Source of the DNA: Streptomyces spiramyceticus | GTDB taxonomy: Bacteria; Actinomycetota; Actinomycetes; Streptomycetales; Streptomycetaceae | Length of the DNA: 64,000 bases | Assembly: GCF_028807635.1 (NCBI RefSeq) | Contig: NZ_JARBAX010000002.1 | Location: 1,426,001-1,490,000 of the forward strand | Direction of reading: 5' to 3' | Part shown: positions 29,279 through 37,638 of the stretch, one piece after another | How the letters are laid out: each line of letters opens with the position of its first letter | How positions within the stretch are numbered: position 1 is the stretch's first letter | Notes under the pieces: model-generated | Told to the model about the DNA's origin: nothing | The model's database searches: none | What the model saw: only the letters and a program-made list of their open reading frames with translations | Made by a program: the position numbers and the translations under genes

Positions 29279-31783
29279 ATGCGCACACCCTGCAGGACCC
29301 CGGGCGCCGACATACCACCCGAGTCCGCGCCTCCGACGCGCGGACGGCGGGCGCATGCCGGTCCGCCCGCCGATGAAATCCTCGGGCAGGAGGCGCAGGC
29401 GGGCACCCCTGTATCCGAACCCGGGCGGTGGCGGCTGCGGCCGAGGACCGTACGGGCGAAGATCGTCTCGCTGCTGATGGTGCCAGTAGTCTCACTGCTC
29501 GCGCTCTGGGCCTTCGCCACCGTCACCACCGCCCAGGACGTGGCACGCCAGCGGCAACTGCAACGCGTCGACGAGCAGGTCCGTACGCCTGTCGCCACGG
29601 CCGTCGCCGAACTCCAGGCCGAACGCCGGGCGGCCGTACGCTACTTGGCGTCTCCCAAGGGCGACCGTGCTGACGCATTCGAGGAGCAGGCGAAACGCAC
29701 CGACAAGGCAGTGGACGGTCTCCGGCTCGACGAGCGCCACACCGTTGCAGCAGGCGCAGAGCTGCCGGACACAGTGGTCAGCAGACTCGACACCTTCGTA
29801 TCCGGTACGCAGAATCTGCGGACCCGGCGCACCGGAATCCTCGACCGCAGTGCCGCCTGGGACAAGACGTACGACCAGTACACCCGGACCATCCAGGAGG
29901 CCTTCGGCGTGGCCGGTGCCCTCACCGGCATCCAGGACGCCCGGCTCGGCTCCGACGCGCGCGTACTGCTCGAATTCGCCCGGGCGGGCGAGATGCTGGC
30001 GCGCGAGGACGCGCTGCTCTCCTCCGCACAGCTCACCCGCAGCTTCGACGCCGAGCGGCAGCGGCAGTTCGCCGGAGCCGCGGAGACGCGCAGGCACCTG
30101 ACAGAAGCCGCCGCCGACGACCTGCCGGACATCGAGCACGAAGCGTGGCGCGCGCTCAGCAAGAAGGGCGCGTACGACGACGTACTCGCGGCCGAGGACA
30201 AGGTGATCGCAGCTCCGCCGGGACGGAAGGCCGCCCAGGCCGTACCGGAGGCCACCTGGGAGACGGCCCACACCGCCGTACAGCGCGGCGTGCGCGCGAT
30301 CGGGGCGGGCACCGGCGGGAACGCGGCCGGCCGCACCGACCCGCTCGCCCAGGGCGTGCTCACGCCGTCCGGTGCGGCGGTGCTCCTGGGCCTCGGCGCC
30401 GTGGCCGCCTCCCTCGTCATCTCCGTACGCATCGGCCGGGGACTCGTCGTCGAACTCGTCAGCCTGCGCAACGACGCCCTCGAAATCGCCCGGCGCAAAC
30501 TGCCCCATGCCATGCATAGGCTCCGCGCCGGAGAGGAAATCGACCTCAACGCGGAAGCGCCGCCAGGGCCGCCCGCAGACGACGAGATCGGCCAGGTCGG
30601 AGAAGCCCTCGCGACCGTGCACCGGGCCGCCGTCGGCGCGGCCGTGGAACGCGCCGAACTGGCCAACGGCGTATCCGGAATCTTCGTCAACCTCGCCCGC
30701 AGGAGCCAGGTCCTCGTCCATCGTCAGCTCAACCTGCTCGACACCATGGAGCGCCGCGCCGACGACCCGGGCGAACTCGGCGACCTCTTCCGCCTCGACC
30801 ACCTCACCACCCGGATGCGCAGGCACGCGGAAAGCCTGATCATCCTGTCCGGAGCGGCCCCCGGCCGCGCCTGGCGCATGCCCGTACCGCTGACCAACGT
30901 CGTACGCGCCGCCGTGTCCGAGATTGAGGACTACGCACGCGTAGAGGTACGGAACCTGCCCGAGGCCGCCGTCGTGGGCGCCGCCGTCGCGGACCTCACC
31001 CACCTCCTCGCCGAACTGGTCGAGAACGCCGCCCAGTTCTCCCCACCGCACACCAAGGTGCGCGTGAGCGGCGAACCAGTCGGCAACGGCTACGCCCTGG
31101 AGATCGAGGACCGTGGACTCGGTATGGGCAAGGAGTCCCTGGCCGAAGCCAACCGCAGGATCGAGCAGTCCGAAGCGCTCGACCTCTTCGACAGCGACCG
31201 GCTCGGGCTCTTCGTAGTCAGCAGGCTCGCCTCCCGGCACGGCATCAAGGTGCATCTGCGCACCTCGCCGTACGGCGGCACAACGGCCGTTGTACTGCTG
31301 CCGATTCCGCTGCTGCAGAGCGCGGTCACCAAAGCCGGGCGAACTCCCGCTCCCGACCCGGGCCCCGCCCGTACGAACGGCACCGCACTCCCTGCCCCCG
31401 CCCCCGCACCACGCCCCGTCCTGGCGGCACAGCCGCACCGGCAGCCGCGACCGGACCCGCGACCGGACCCGCGACCGGACCCGCGACCGGAGGAAACCGC
31501 CGGAGTCACCTCGCTGCGCCTGCACAAGAGCCGCCCCACTGAACGGGCGGAATCAGGCGACACGGACCCGCACGGAACGCGGAACGGTGAGGACGGACTC
31601 CCGCGCAGGGTCCGCCAGGCCAGCCTCGTGCCACAACTGCGCGAAGCACCCCCGCCCGAGCCCCCCTCACCACGCCCCCCTTCCGGCGAAAACGCACAAG
31701 AACGCACCCCGGAACAGGCCAGGGACCGCATGACGGCATACCGCAGCGGATGGACCCGCGGCAGCGAAGGAGACCACGCATGA
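29279..31783 (+). CDS. cvnA: Conservon sensor kinase-like protein with NIT domain (CvnA)
   Basis: The 834-residue protein has a cytoplasmic N-terminus, TM1 (about 61-83, IVSLLMVPVVSLLALWAFA), an extracellular nitrate/nitrite-sensor-like helical domain (about 85-360), TM2 (about 365-388) and a HAMP-like linker. Its GHKL ATPase domain has N-box LLAELVENAAQFSPP, G1 IEDRGLGMG and DRLGLFVVSRLASRHG. The dimerisation segment (SQVLVHRQLNLLDTMERR) lacks a clear H-box, as in other CvnA proteins. The long C-terminal tail is Pro-rich. It heads a five-gene set, and its TGA overlaps the ATG of cvnB. It probably gathers the conservon proteins at the membrane. Confidence 0.93.
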   Translation: MRTPCRTPGADIPPESAPPTRGRRAHAGPPADEILGQEAQAGTPVSEPGRWRLRPRTVRAKIVSLLMVPVVSLLALWAFATVTTAQDVARQRQLQRVDEQVRTPVATAVAELQAERRAAVRYLASPKGDRADAFEEQAKRTDKAVDGLRLDERHTVAAGAELPDTVVSRLDTFVSGTQNLRTRRTGILDRSAAWDKTYDQYTRTIQEAFGVAGALTGIQDARLGSDARVLLEFARAGEMLAREDALLSSAQLTRSFDAERQRQFAGAAETRRHLTEAAADDLPDIEHEAWRALSKKGAYDDVLAAEDKVIAAPPGRKAAQAVPEATWETAHTAVQRGVRAIGAGTGGNAAGRTDPLAQGVLTPSGAAVLLGLGAVAASLVISVRIGRGLVVELVSLRNDALEIARRKLPHAMHRLRAGEEIDLNAEAPPGPPADDEIGQVGEALATVHRAAVGAAVERAELANGVSGIFVNLARRSQVLVHRQLNLLDTMERRADDPGELGDLFRLDHLTTRMRRHAESLIILSGAAPGRAWRMPVPLTNVVRAAVSEIEDYARVEVRNLPEAAVVGAAVADLTHLLAELVENAAQFSPPHTKVRVSGEPVGNGYALEIEDRGLGMGKESLAEANRRIEQSEALDLFDSDRLGLFVVSRLASRHGIKVHLRTSPYGGTTAVVLLPIPLLQSAVTKAGRTPAPDPGPARTNGTALPAPAPAPRPVLAAQPHRQPRPDPRPDPRPDPRPEETAGVTSLRLHKSRPTERAESGDTDPHGTRNGEDGLPRRVRQASLVPQLREAPPPEPPSPRPPSGENAQERTPEQARDRMTAYRSGWTRGSEGDHA
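31447..31490 (+). repeat. 12-bp tandem repeat in the cvnA tail
   Basis: GCGACCGGACCC is repeated three full times plus eight bases. It encodes an RPDP series in the Pro-rich C-terminal tail of the kinase. It is in frame, so copy change would only alter tail length. Confidence 0.8.
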
Positions 31784-32223
31784 TCGAGCACGAGAGGGCC
31801 GGAACCGGCACTACCGGCCATTCCGGCGAACTCGACTGGCTGCTGGACGACCTGGTGACCAGGGTGGGCGAAGTACGGCACGCCGTCGTGCTGTCGAACG
31901 ACGGTCTGGCCGTCGGCGCATCGAGCGCACTGAACCGCGAGGACGCCGAACACCTGGCCGCCGTCGCCTCCGGCTTCCACAGCCTCGCCAAGGGCGCGGG
32001 ACGCCACTTCCACGCCGGAGAAGTGCGCCAGACACTGGTGGAGATGGACGACGGATTCCTGTTCGTCGCCGCGGCCGGCGACGGCTCCTGCCTCGCCGTC
32101 CTGAGCGCTGCCACCGCGGACATCGGCCTGATCGCCTACGAGATGGCCCGGCTCGTCAAACGCGTGGGCGAGCACCTGTACACACCGCCACGCCTCGCCG
32201 CACGGCCGCCGGCCGCGGGCTGA
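31780..32223 (+). CDS. cvnB: Roadblock/LC7 protein (CvnB)
   Basis: The 147-residue roadblock/LC7 domain contains LDWLLDDLVTRVGEVRHAVV, LSNDGLAVGAS, EDAEHLAAVASGFHSLAKG and AAAGDGSCLAVLSAATADIG. ATG 31780 overlaps the cvnA stop as ATGA, with GAAGGAG upstream. Roadblock proteins dimerise and act as platforms or regulators for the small GTPase of the conservon. A close paralogue lies at 33339-33737. Confidence 0.93.
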   Translation: MIEHERAGTGTTGHSGELDWLLDDLVTRVGEVRHAVVLSNDGLAVGASSALNREDAEHLAAVASGFHSLAKGAGRHFHAGEVRQTLVEMDDGFLFVAAAGDGSCLAVLSAATADIGLIAYEMARLVKRVGEHLYTPPRLAARPPAAG

Positions 32224-32250
32224 CCGTACGCAGAAAAGGCGGCACCGCAC

Positions 32251-32667
32251 ATGACCGACGACAGGGGCACCGGCTACACCGACCACGAGGGCAGCCACTG
32301 GTACGACGCCGACGCGGGCCCGTTGGTACGCCCGTACGCCATGACGGGCGGCCGGACCACTCCGGGCCCGAGTGGGGTGCGGTTCGACCTCATTGCGCTC
32401 GTCGACATCGCAGACGACGCGCCGGGCAGCGCCGAGGAATCGCTGCTCGGCCCCGAACACCGCGCACTGCTCGCACTGTGCCGCACGGAGACCCAGTCCG
32501 TCGCGGAACTCTCGGCGGACGCCGACCTGCCGGTCGGTGTGGTCCGCGTACTCCTCGGTGACCTGTTCGAATCCGGCTACGTCACGGTCAGCCGGCCCGT
32601 ACCTCCCGCCCAGCTGCCCGATGAGAAAATCCTGGAAGAAGTGATCGATGGGCTCCGAGCGCTCTGA
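32251..32667 (+). CDS. cvnC: DUF742 protein (CvnC)
   Basis: The 138-residue protein has the DUF742 layout. RPYAMTGGRTTPG at about 30-42 is followed by a winged-helix-like region (LLALCRTETQSVAELSADA, then PVGVVRVLLGDLFESGYV) and the conserved ending LEEVIDGLRAL. It is always third in conservons and contacts the kinase, roadblock and GTPase. Its 3' end overlaps the GTPase gene by 20 bases. Confidence 0.93.
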   Translation: MTDDRGTGYTDHEGSHWYDADAGPLVRPYAMTGGRTTPGPSGVRFDLIALVDIADDAPGSAEESLLGPEHRALLALCRTETQSVAELSADADLPVGVVRVLLGDLFESGYVTVSRPVPPAQLPDEKILEEVIDGLRAL

Positions 32668-33253
32668 CGACAAGGCCGATGAGACGGCCGCCCTCGCACT
32701 GAAGATTCTCGTCGCCGGCGGCTTCGGGGTCGGCAAGACGACCCTCGTCGGCGCGGTGAGTGAGATCCGGCCGCTGCGCACCGAGGAACAGCTCAGTGAG
32801 GCGGGCCAGACGGTGGACGACACAGGGGGTGTTGACCAGAAGACCACCACGACCGTCGCCATGGACTTCGGACGCATCACCATCAGGTCCGGGTTGTCGC
32901 TGTACCTCTTCGGTACGCCGGGGCAGGACCGCTTCTGGTTCCTGTGGGACGAGCTGTCCCAAGGCGCACTGGGCGCCGTCGTCCTCGCCGACACCCGCCG
33001 CTTGGAGGACTGCTTCCCCGCCGTGGACTACTTCGAGCACCGCCGCATCCCCTTCGTCATCGCGGTCAACTGCTTCCCCGGCACCCGGACTTATGGCGCG
33101 CACGAAGTGTCACGCGCCCTGGACCTGGACCGGGGCACACCGGTCGTGCTGTGCGACGCACGCGACCGGGATTCGGGGAAAGAGGTGCTGGTACGCCTGG
33201 TCGAGTACGCCGGCCGAATGCACACCGCAAGGCTGCTCGACACGGTCGGATAG
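32648..33253 (+). CDS. cvnD: Conservon small GTP-binding protein (CvnD)
   Basis: The 201-residue GTPase has P-loop VAGGFGVGKTTLVGAVSE (about 22-39), a Walker B/switch II segment YLFGTPGQDRFWFLWDEL, and NCFPG at the place of NKxD, the usual conservon variant. The start overlaps cvnC by 20 bases. CvnD proteins cycle between GTP and GDP forms and bind membrane partners; known conservons affect differentiation and antibiotic production in Streptomyces. Confidence 0.93.
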   Translation: MGSERSDDKADETAALALKILVAGGFGVGKTTLVGAVSEIRPLRTEEQLSEAGQTVDDTGGVDQKTTTTVAMDFGRITIRSGLSLYLFGTPGQDRFWFLWDELSQGALGAVVLADTRRLEDCFPAVDYFEHRRIPFVIAVNCFPGTRTYGAHEVSRALDLDRGTPVVLCDARDRDSGKEVLVRLVEYAGRMHTARLLDTVG

Positions 33254-33338
33254 CCCTGCCCTTGCCGCGACGGCGCCCGTGGGGAAGGCTGGCGTTCGAT
33301 CAGGGCCACGGGGAACAGATGAACGGGGAGGCCGCAAT

Positions 33339-33737
33339 ATGGCGCTGGACAAGGGACTCGACTGGCTGCTGGACGACCTGACAAGCCGGGTCGAGTACGT
33401 ACGGCACGCACTGGTGCTGTCCAACGACGGCCTGGTGACGGGGGCAAGCACAGGGCTGGCCAGGGAGGACGCCGAGCACCTGGCTGCCGTGTCGTCGGGG
33501 CTGCACAGCCTCGCCAAGGGATCGGGACGCCACTTCGCGGCGGGCAAAGTCCGCCAGACGATGGTCGAATTCGACGAGGGAGTCCTGTTCGTCACGGCCG
33601 CGGGCGACGGCTCCTGCCTCTGCGTGCTGAGCGCGGCGGAAGCGGACATCGGGCAGGTGGCGTACGAGATGACACTGCTCGTGAACCGGGTCGGCGAGCA
33701 CCTCGGTGTCGCCGCACGAGGCCCCGACCTGCGCTGA
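33339..33737 (+). CDS. Second roadblock/LC7 protein (CvnB paralogue)
   Basis: The 132-residue protein follows cvnD by 85 bases, with GGGGAGG before its ATG. It aligns end to end with CvnB and clearly shares most residues, for example LDWLLDDL, LSNDGLV, REDAEHLAAVSSGLHSLAKG and TAAGDGSCLCVLSAAEADIG. It lacks the 16-residue N-terminal extension and the Pro/Ala tail of CvnB. This looks like a local duplication, giving two roadblock subunits that could form homo- or heterodimers. It reads in the same direction as the conservon and ends before a strong hairpin, so it belongs to the same unit. Confidence 0.9.
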   Translation: MALDKGLDWLLDDLTSRVEYVRHALVLSNDGLVTGASTGLAREDAEHLAAVSSGLHSLAKGSGRHFAAGKVRQTMVEFDEGVLFVTAAGDGSCLCVLSAAEADIGQVAYEMTLLVNRVGEHLGVAARGPDLR

Positions 33738-33750
33738 CCTGCGCGTACTC

Positions 33751-33781
33751 GCCCGGCCTGGGAGTTATCCACAGGCCGGGC
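33751..33781. terminator. Hairpin after the conservon with a DnaA box in its loop
   Basis: GCCCGGCCTG and CAGGCCGGGC form a perfect 10-bp stem around an 11-base loop. The loop and stem edge contain TTATCCACA (33765-33773), the consensus DnaA box. It lies 14 bases past the stop of the second roadblock gene, the expected place for a terminator, though there is no T-tract. Confidence 0.7.
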
Positions 33782-33845
33782 GGGCAGCTCGCGATTCGGG
33801 CTACGGTCGTCACCGAGAGTATTCGGACCTCACGGGGAGACGATC

Positions 33846-34760
33846 ATGGCAGTTCAGGAAGCACACCGCGCCACCCGCACCGCCCGTATCGCAGCCGCGC
33901 AGGCCGCGAAGCCGCTGACCACGGCCCGGGCGGCCGAGGAACTCGGCCTGAAGCGGAGCGAGTTCGACCTCGGTGTCCTGCTGGGGCATATCCACACCAC
34001 TTCGGATCCGGGCGGCACTCACCGTCGCGTCACGCGTGAAGAGATGGACCGGCTGCGGTCGACGAACGGTGCTTCGGACACTTTGCGTGAGCGGATCCGG
34101 ACGGTCGGCACCACAGAGGGCGCCCAGCTCATGGAGATCAGCCCGGACCGCTTCGGCCGGCTCGCCCGCACCGGGTACATCACTCCGGTGAGGTTCTATC
34201 TGAACCGCTATCGGGCGGTGGTCTGGCTCTATCTCGCCGAAGAACTCCGGGAGTTCGCCGACCGCGAGCCGGGTCTGCTCACCGGACGGTCGCCGCAGGC
34301 CATGCGCACCATGCTCGCTGCGGGGGAGGACCGGCGACCCCGCAACTGGCGGGCCCGGCGCCTCGGCCACCTGACGCGTCAGACCGCCGATCCCTGGGAA
34401 CAGGCGGCGATCACGAGCTCCGTGCTCGACCCCGTACAGCTCGCGGAGGTCGTCGACGACCCCTATGAGCGTGCGTACCTCAACAAGCTCCGGCCCGGAC
34501 TCGTGGGCGGCCAGGGCGAGTCGACCGCCGCGCGGGAGGCCATGGCCCGGCTGTCGCTGGCCGACGACCCGGACGAGATTCTCTGGCAGCGGGTGAGCCT
34601 GGCCCTGCTGCTGGACGAGGCCCGAGAACACCGGTCGGCTCCCCGACCGGGCGCCGGCCGTCCAGTGCCGCCGCCCAGCCCTGAAACGTCGCGGGGATTG
34701 CGCGCCTGGCTGCGAGCGCGGCGGACTGCTCGCGATCAGACGGCGAAGTGCCGGACGTAG
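33846..34760 (+). CDS. DUF6397-like putative DNA-binding protein
   Basis: The 304-residue protein begins with an excisionase-like helix-turn-helix (LTTARAAEELGLKRSEFDLG, about 20-39). A second similar HTH-like region is at about 90-120 (GAQLMEISPDRFGRLARTGY). The middle is helical (YLNRYRAVVWLYLAEELREF), and the C-terminus is basic. I match it, with moderate trust, to the Streptomyces DUF6397 family. ATG 33846 has GGGGAG upstream. It follows the conservon after a hairpin. Its 3' end overlaps the leftward phosphatase-like gene by 25 bases. Confidence 0.72.
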   Translation: MAVQEAHRATRTARIAAAQAAKPLTTARAAEELGLKRSEFDLGVLLGHIHTTSDPGGTHRRVTREEMDRLRSTNGASDTLRERIRTVGTTEGAQLMEISPDRFGRLARTGYITPVRFYLNRYRAVVWLYLAEELREFADREPGLLTGRSPQAMRTMLAAGEDRRPRNWRARRLGHLTRQTADPWEQAAITSSVLDPVQLAEVVDDPYERAYLNKLRPGLVGGQGESTAAREAMARLSLADDPDEILWQRVSLALLLDEAREHRSAPRPGAGRPVPPPSPETSRGLRAWLRARRTARDQTAKCRT

Positions 34761-35179
34761 CGCCGTTGCCAGGGCGTTTCGACGGCGTGGGCATCGTAGT
34801 TCCGGCGTACGAAGTCCACTGCCTTGTCGGCGGGCACGCCGTCGAGGACGGCGAGACAGGCCAGGGCGGTACCGGTCCGCCCACGGCCACCACCGCAGGC
34901 AACTTCTACGCGTTCGGTGCCCGCCCGGTTCCAGGCATCCCCGAGGACGGCTCGGGCCTGCGTACGACTGCTGGGCAGCCAGAAGTCCGGCCAGCGCAAC
35001 CACCGTGTTTCCCACGGGACTTCGGGGGGCTGCTTGCCGAGCAGATAGACGGCGTATGCGGGCACCTGCCCGGCGGGAAGGGGCCGGCGAAGCGCCCGGC
35101 CTCGGACCAGGCGCCCGGAGGGAAGCCGAAGGACGCTGACGTCAGTGGGGCTCCAGGTCGTCTCATCCACGTCATTCAC
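34736..35179 (-). CDS. Protein-tyrosine-phosphatase-like protein
   Basis: The 147-residue protein has the P-loop phosphatase signature CX5R in VACGGGRGRTGTALACLA (C95 to R101) and an acidic WPD-like loop, RWPDFWLPSS (W63-P64-D65). The His that normally precedes the catalytic Cys is replaced by Ala. GTG 35179 is taken as the start, 5 bases after the GvpL-like stop codon (the gene overlaps it if ATG 35209 is used). The close spacing suggests coupled translation with the GvpL-like gene. The substrate could be protein or phosphoinositide. Confidence 0.75.
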   Translation of the reverse strand: MNDVDETTWSPTDVSVLRLPSGRLVRGRALRRPLPAGQVPAYAVYLLGKQPPEVPWETRWLRWPDFWLPSSRTQARAVLGDAWNRAGTERVEVACGGGRGRTGTALACLAVLDGVPADKAVDFVRRNYDAHAVETPWQRRYVRHFAV

Positions 35180-35183
35180 GCGC

Positions 35184-35918
35184 TCACCATAGGAGAACTG
35201 GCGAGACATCGCGGGCGGTGAAGGAATACGCGGGCCACGGGCCGGCGAGTTCCATCCGCACATCGGGGAAGCGCTCGCGGAGTGCATCCACCTCGGCGGT
35301 GAACTCCTCTGCGCGGATGTCCGGCACGAGATAGGAGCTGTTCAGGATCACGGAGCCTTTGTATCCGGCCGGGCGGGCATCCTCGGGGGGAAGCTGCGCC
35401 GTCTCCACCGCGAAATCGCGGAGTGCGTCGTGGATCTGCTCCGCGCGGTCCGCACCGTCGCCCGCGCGGGCGGCCCGCGCGGCATGGTGCTCGGGCACTC
35501 GCGGGGCGGCGTAAGCCTTCACACCCCATTCCCTCCGTCCCGCCGCCCGGTCCAGCGCCGACACGAAGTCCGTCCGCCGCTCAGCGAGGAGAGAGCGCAC
35601 GCGGTCGTCGTCCTGGTAGATCGTCGCGAAGTGGAAAGGAACGATGTTTCTCTGGAGACCCACCGTGCAGATCACTTCGTGATGGGCCCGGGCGGCCTCT
35701 TCCAGCCGGCCGCGGTCCTGGAGGTGGTGGTGCAGCTCCTGTTCTCCGAAGTCCTTGGCCGGCACCGAACCGACGAAGCCGGCCAGACAGGTTTCCTTGA
35801 CGACATGCACCGTCTCACCGGCAACCCCCGTCACTCCGGTGACTTCGGTGGCGAGGTGATTGTCCTGGCCGACGTCGAACGCGACGGCATAGAGCCAGGT
35901 GACACAGGACTCGGTCAT
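35184..35918 (-). CDS. GvpL/GvpF family protein (orphan)
   Basis: The 244-residue protein has the gas-vesicle GvpL/F pattern: an N-terminal strand (TWLYAVAFDV), HHEVICTVGLQRNIVPFHFA, an internal helical segment, and the C-terminal block VILNSSYLVPDIRAEEFTAE followed by RMELAGPWPAYSFT. GAGGAG precedes ATG 35918. No GvpA shell protein or other gvp gene is in the window. In actinomycetes such orphans often have no gas vesicle link. It is transcribed leftward with the phosphatase-like gene. Confidence 0.85.
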   Translation of the reverse strand: MTESCVTWLYAVAFDVGQDNHLATEVTGVTGVAGETVHVVKETCLAGFVGSVPAKDFGEQELHHHLQDRGRLEEAARAHHEVICTVGLQRNIVPFHFATIYQDDDRVRSLLAERRTDFVSALDRAAGRREWGVKAYAAPRVPEHHAARAARAGDGADRAEQIHDALRDFAVETAQLPPEDARPAGYKGSVILNSSYLVPDIRAEEFTAEVDALRERFPDVRMELAGPWPAYSFTARDVSPVLLW

Positions 35919-35954
35919 GACTCCTCCTCGTCCTTGTCCAGCCCTCGGACCAGT

Positions 35955-35972
35955 CACCTCGTAAGCGAGGTG
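35955..35972. promoter_or_regulatory. Inverted repeat upstream of the GvpL-like gene
   Basis: CACCTCG-taag-CGAGGTG is a perfect 7-bp inverted repeat 37 bases before the GvpL-like ATG. It lies in the divergent promoter region shared with the SDR gene. It may be an operator or a leader hairpin. Confidence 0.45.
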
Positions 35973-36008
35973 CGGCGCCGAGACAGCCGGATAGGGCTAA
36001 TTATGAGC

Positions 36009-36023
36009 CATATGTCGCATATG
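36009..36023. promoter_or_regulatory. Paired CATATG palindromes in the divergent promoter
   Basis: CATATG-TCG-CATATG forms a 15-bp element in an AT-rich patch (from CTAATTATGAG on) that stands out in this GC-rich DNA. It lies 91 bases before the GvpL-like start and 93 bases before the SDR start. It may be a promoter core or regulator site. Confidence 0.4.
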
Positions 36024-36115
36024 TGAATTTGAAGGGCCGCTGGCCGTGGCCGGCGGGCGGTGAGGTACGGCTTGCTGTTGAACCGTGTATGTACCAGCGA
36101 TCGCAGGAGGCACCC

Positions 36116-36856
36116 ATGTCACGCCCGGTCACCATTGTCACAGGCGGCAGTCGAGGCATCGGCGCAGCAACGTGCCTCCGGTTGGCAGCCGACGGGCACG
36201 ATCTGGTCCTGGGGTACGTCAGCAACAGTGCGGCGGCGGAGGAGGCTGCCGACGCGGTGCGTGCGGCGGGGGCGCGCTGTGTCACGGTGCGGGTGGACAC
36301 GTCCGACGAGGCTGATGTGGAGCGGCTGTTCGACACCGCCGTGGCGGAACTCGGGCACGTCACGGGCCTGGTGAACAACGCCGGAGTGACCGGCCCCCTC
36401 GGCAGACTCACCGATGCCCGCACAGAGGACCTGCGCCGGGTGGTTGAGGTGAACCTCCTGGGCTACCTGATGTGTTGCCGACGCGCCGCGCGGGACATGG
36501 CGGCGTTCGGCTCCGGCGCCATCGTCAACATCTCCTCCGCAGCGGCCACGCTCGGCAGTCCCGGCGAGTACGTGCACTACGCCGCGACGAAGGCGGCCAC
36601 CGACGCCATGACCGTCGGACTGGCCAAGGAACTTGGCGCGGACGGCATCAGGGTCAACGCGGTTGCCCCCGGCGTCATCAACACCGAGATGCATGCCGCA
36701 ATGGGGGACCCCGACCGCCCGGCGAAAGCGGCCGCGCAGATCCTGCTCGGGCGACCCGGCGAGCCGGACGAGATCGCAGCGGCCGTCGCATGGCTGCTGT
36801 CACCCGACGCCTCGTACACCACCGGGACGGTCTTGAGGGTCTCCGGCGGGCGGTGA
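36116..36856 (+). CDS. Short-chain dehydrogenase/reductase
   Basis: The 246-residue classical SDR has TGGSRGIG (9-16), NNAG (87-90), Ser 140/141, Y155 and K159 (YAATK), and the C-terminal GEPDEIAAAVAWLLSPDASY. GCAGGAGG precedes ATG 36116. The start of the coenzyme fold (RPVTIVTGGSRG) and LGYVSNSAA after strand 2 suggest NADP preference. It oxidises or reduces an alcohol/ketone; the substrate is unknown. The frame upstream to 36023 is not needed. Confidence 0.92.
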   Translation: MSRPVTIVTGGSRGIGAATCLRLAADGHDLVLGYVSNSAAAEEAADAVRAAGARCVTVRVDTSDEADVERLFDTAVAELGHVTGLVNNAGVTGPLGRLTDARTEDLRRVVEVNLLGYLMCCRRAARDMAAFGSGAIVNISSAAATLGSPGEYVHYAATKAATDAMTVGLAKELGADGIRVNAVAPGVINTEMHAAMGDPDRPAKAAAQILLGRPGEPDEIAAAVAWLLSPDASYTTGTVLRVSGGR

Positions 36857-36872
36857 AATGAATTCGGCCGGA

Positions 36873-36897
36873 GCCGAGTGTCCCCAGGGGCCTCGGC
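36873..36897 (+). terminator. Stem-loop downstream of the SDR gene
   Basis: GCCGAG and CTCGGC flank an inner CCC/GGG pairing 16 bases past the SDR stop codon, giving an imperfect hairpin. It could end the SDR transcript. No T-tract is present. Confidence 0.35.
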
Positions 36898-36964
36898 GAG
36901 GAGCGCCGTAGCGTTGCGCACGGTAACGACCGATTCACGTGACGCTGTGGTCCGGGTGACGCCA

Positions 36965-37618
36965 ATGTGCTGGAGTGCGACCGCCGATCTCGTGGCGGGT
37001 ATCGGTATCGCCGCGGTCGGGGTGGCGTGTGTCGCGCGCCCGCACCGGGCTCGTGATCTGCCGCTCGCCGCGCTGCCGCTCCTCCTTGGGGTGCATCAGA
37101 TCATCGAGTCCGTGGTCTGGCGCTCGGGCGGCGGTACAGGACCCGCCACGGTCGCCTGGGCCGTCATCGCCCTTCCGCTGCTGGCGTTGTGGGTGCCGCT
37201 GGGTGTGCTGTGCGCCGCGCCGACACCCGCGCGGCGGCGCCGACTGACGGTCCCCGTCGCAGCCGGAGCCGCGACCGCCGTAGCTCTGGCGTACTGCCTC
37301 GCCACCCGTCCCGTGACGGCCGAAATCCGTGGCCACACCCTCGGCTACGTACTCGATCTGCCGCATCCCGAGATGCTCGTTGCCGGCTACCTCGTCGCCA
37401 CCGTCGGCGCGCTGCTCCTGGCCGGCGACAGCCGATTGCGGCTGCTCGGAGTCCTTGTCACCGTCGGGGCGGCAATCTGCGCGGCGCTGTGGCGACTGGA
37501 GTTCATTTCGACCTGGTGCGCCTTTGCTGCCGTGTGCTCGGTCGTGCTCCTCGGCTGGGCACGCAGACGCCCTGCGGCGTCGTACCCGCTCCAACGAACG
37601 ACGGCCGCCGGAGATTGA
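36965..37618 (+). CDS. DUF6629 family membrane protein
   Basis: The 217-residue protein begins MCWSATADLVAGIGIAAVG, the typical opening of the DUF6629 family. It has seven hydrophobic helices, including HQIIESVVWR at the end of helix 2 and FISTWCAFAAVCSVVLL near the C-terminus. The fold resembles small haem or retinal-like membrane proteins only in topology. The function is unknown. It lies between two unrelated SDR genes. Confidence 0.82.
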   Translation: MCWSATADLVAGIGIAAVGVACVARPHRARDLPLAALPLLLGVHQIIESVVWRSGGGTGPATVAWAVIALPLLALWVPLGVLCAAPTPARRRRLTVPVAAGAATAVALAYCLATRPVTAEIRGHTLGYVLDLPHPEMLVAGYLVATVGALLLAGDSRLRLLGVLVTVGAAICAALWRLEFISTWCAFAAVCSVVLLGWARRRPAASYPLQRTTAAGD

Positions 37619-37638
37619 CGAGCGGTCACCGCAGGGGC

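Noticed and set aside
33765..33773. DnaA box as evidence for a replication origin
   Set aside because: Only one box is present, with no dnaA/dnaN genes or box cluster nearby, so oriC is not supported.
35184..35918. A gas vesicle cluster
   Set aside because: Only one GvpL/F-like gene is present; no gvpA, gvpN or gvpJ is seen on either side.
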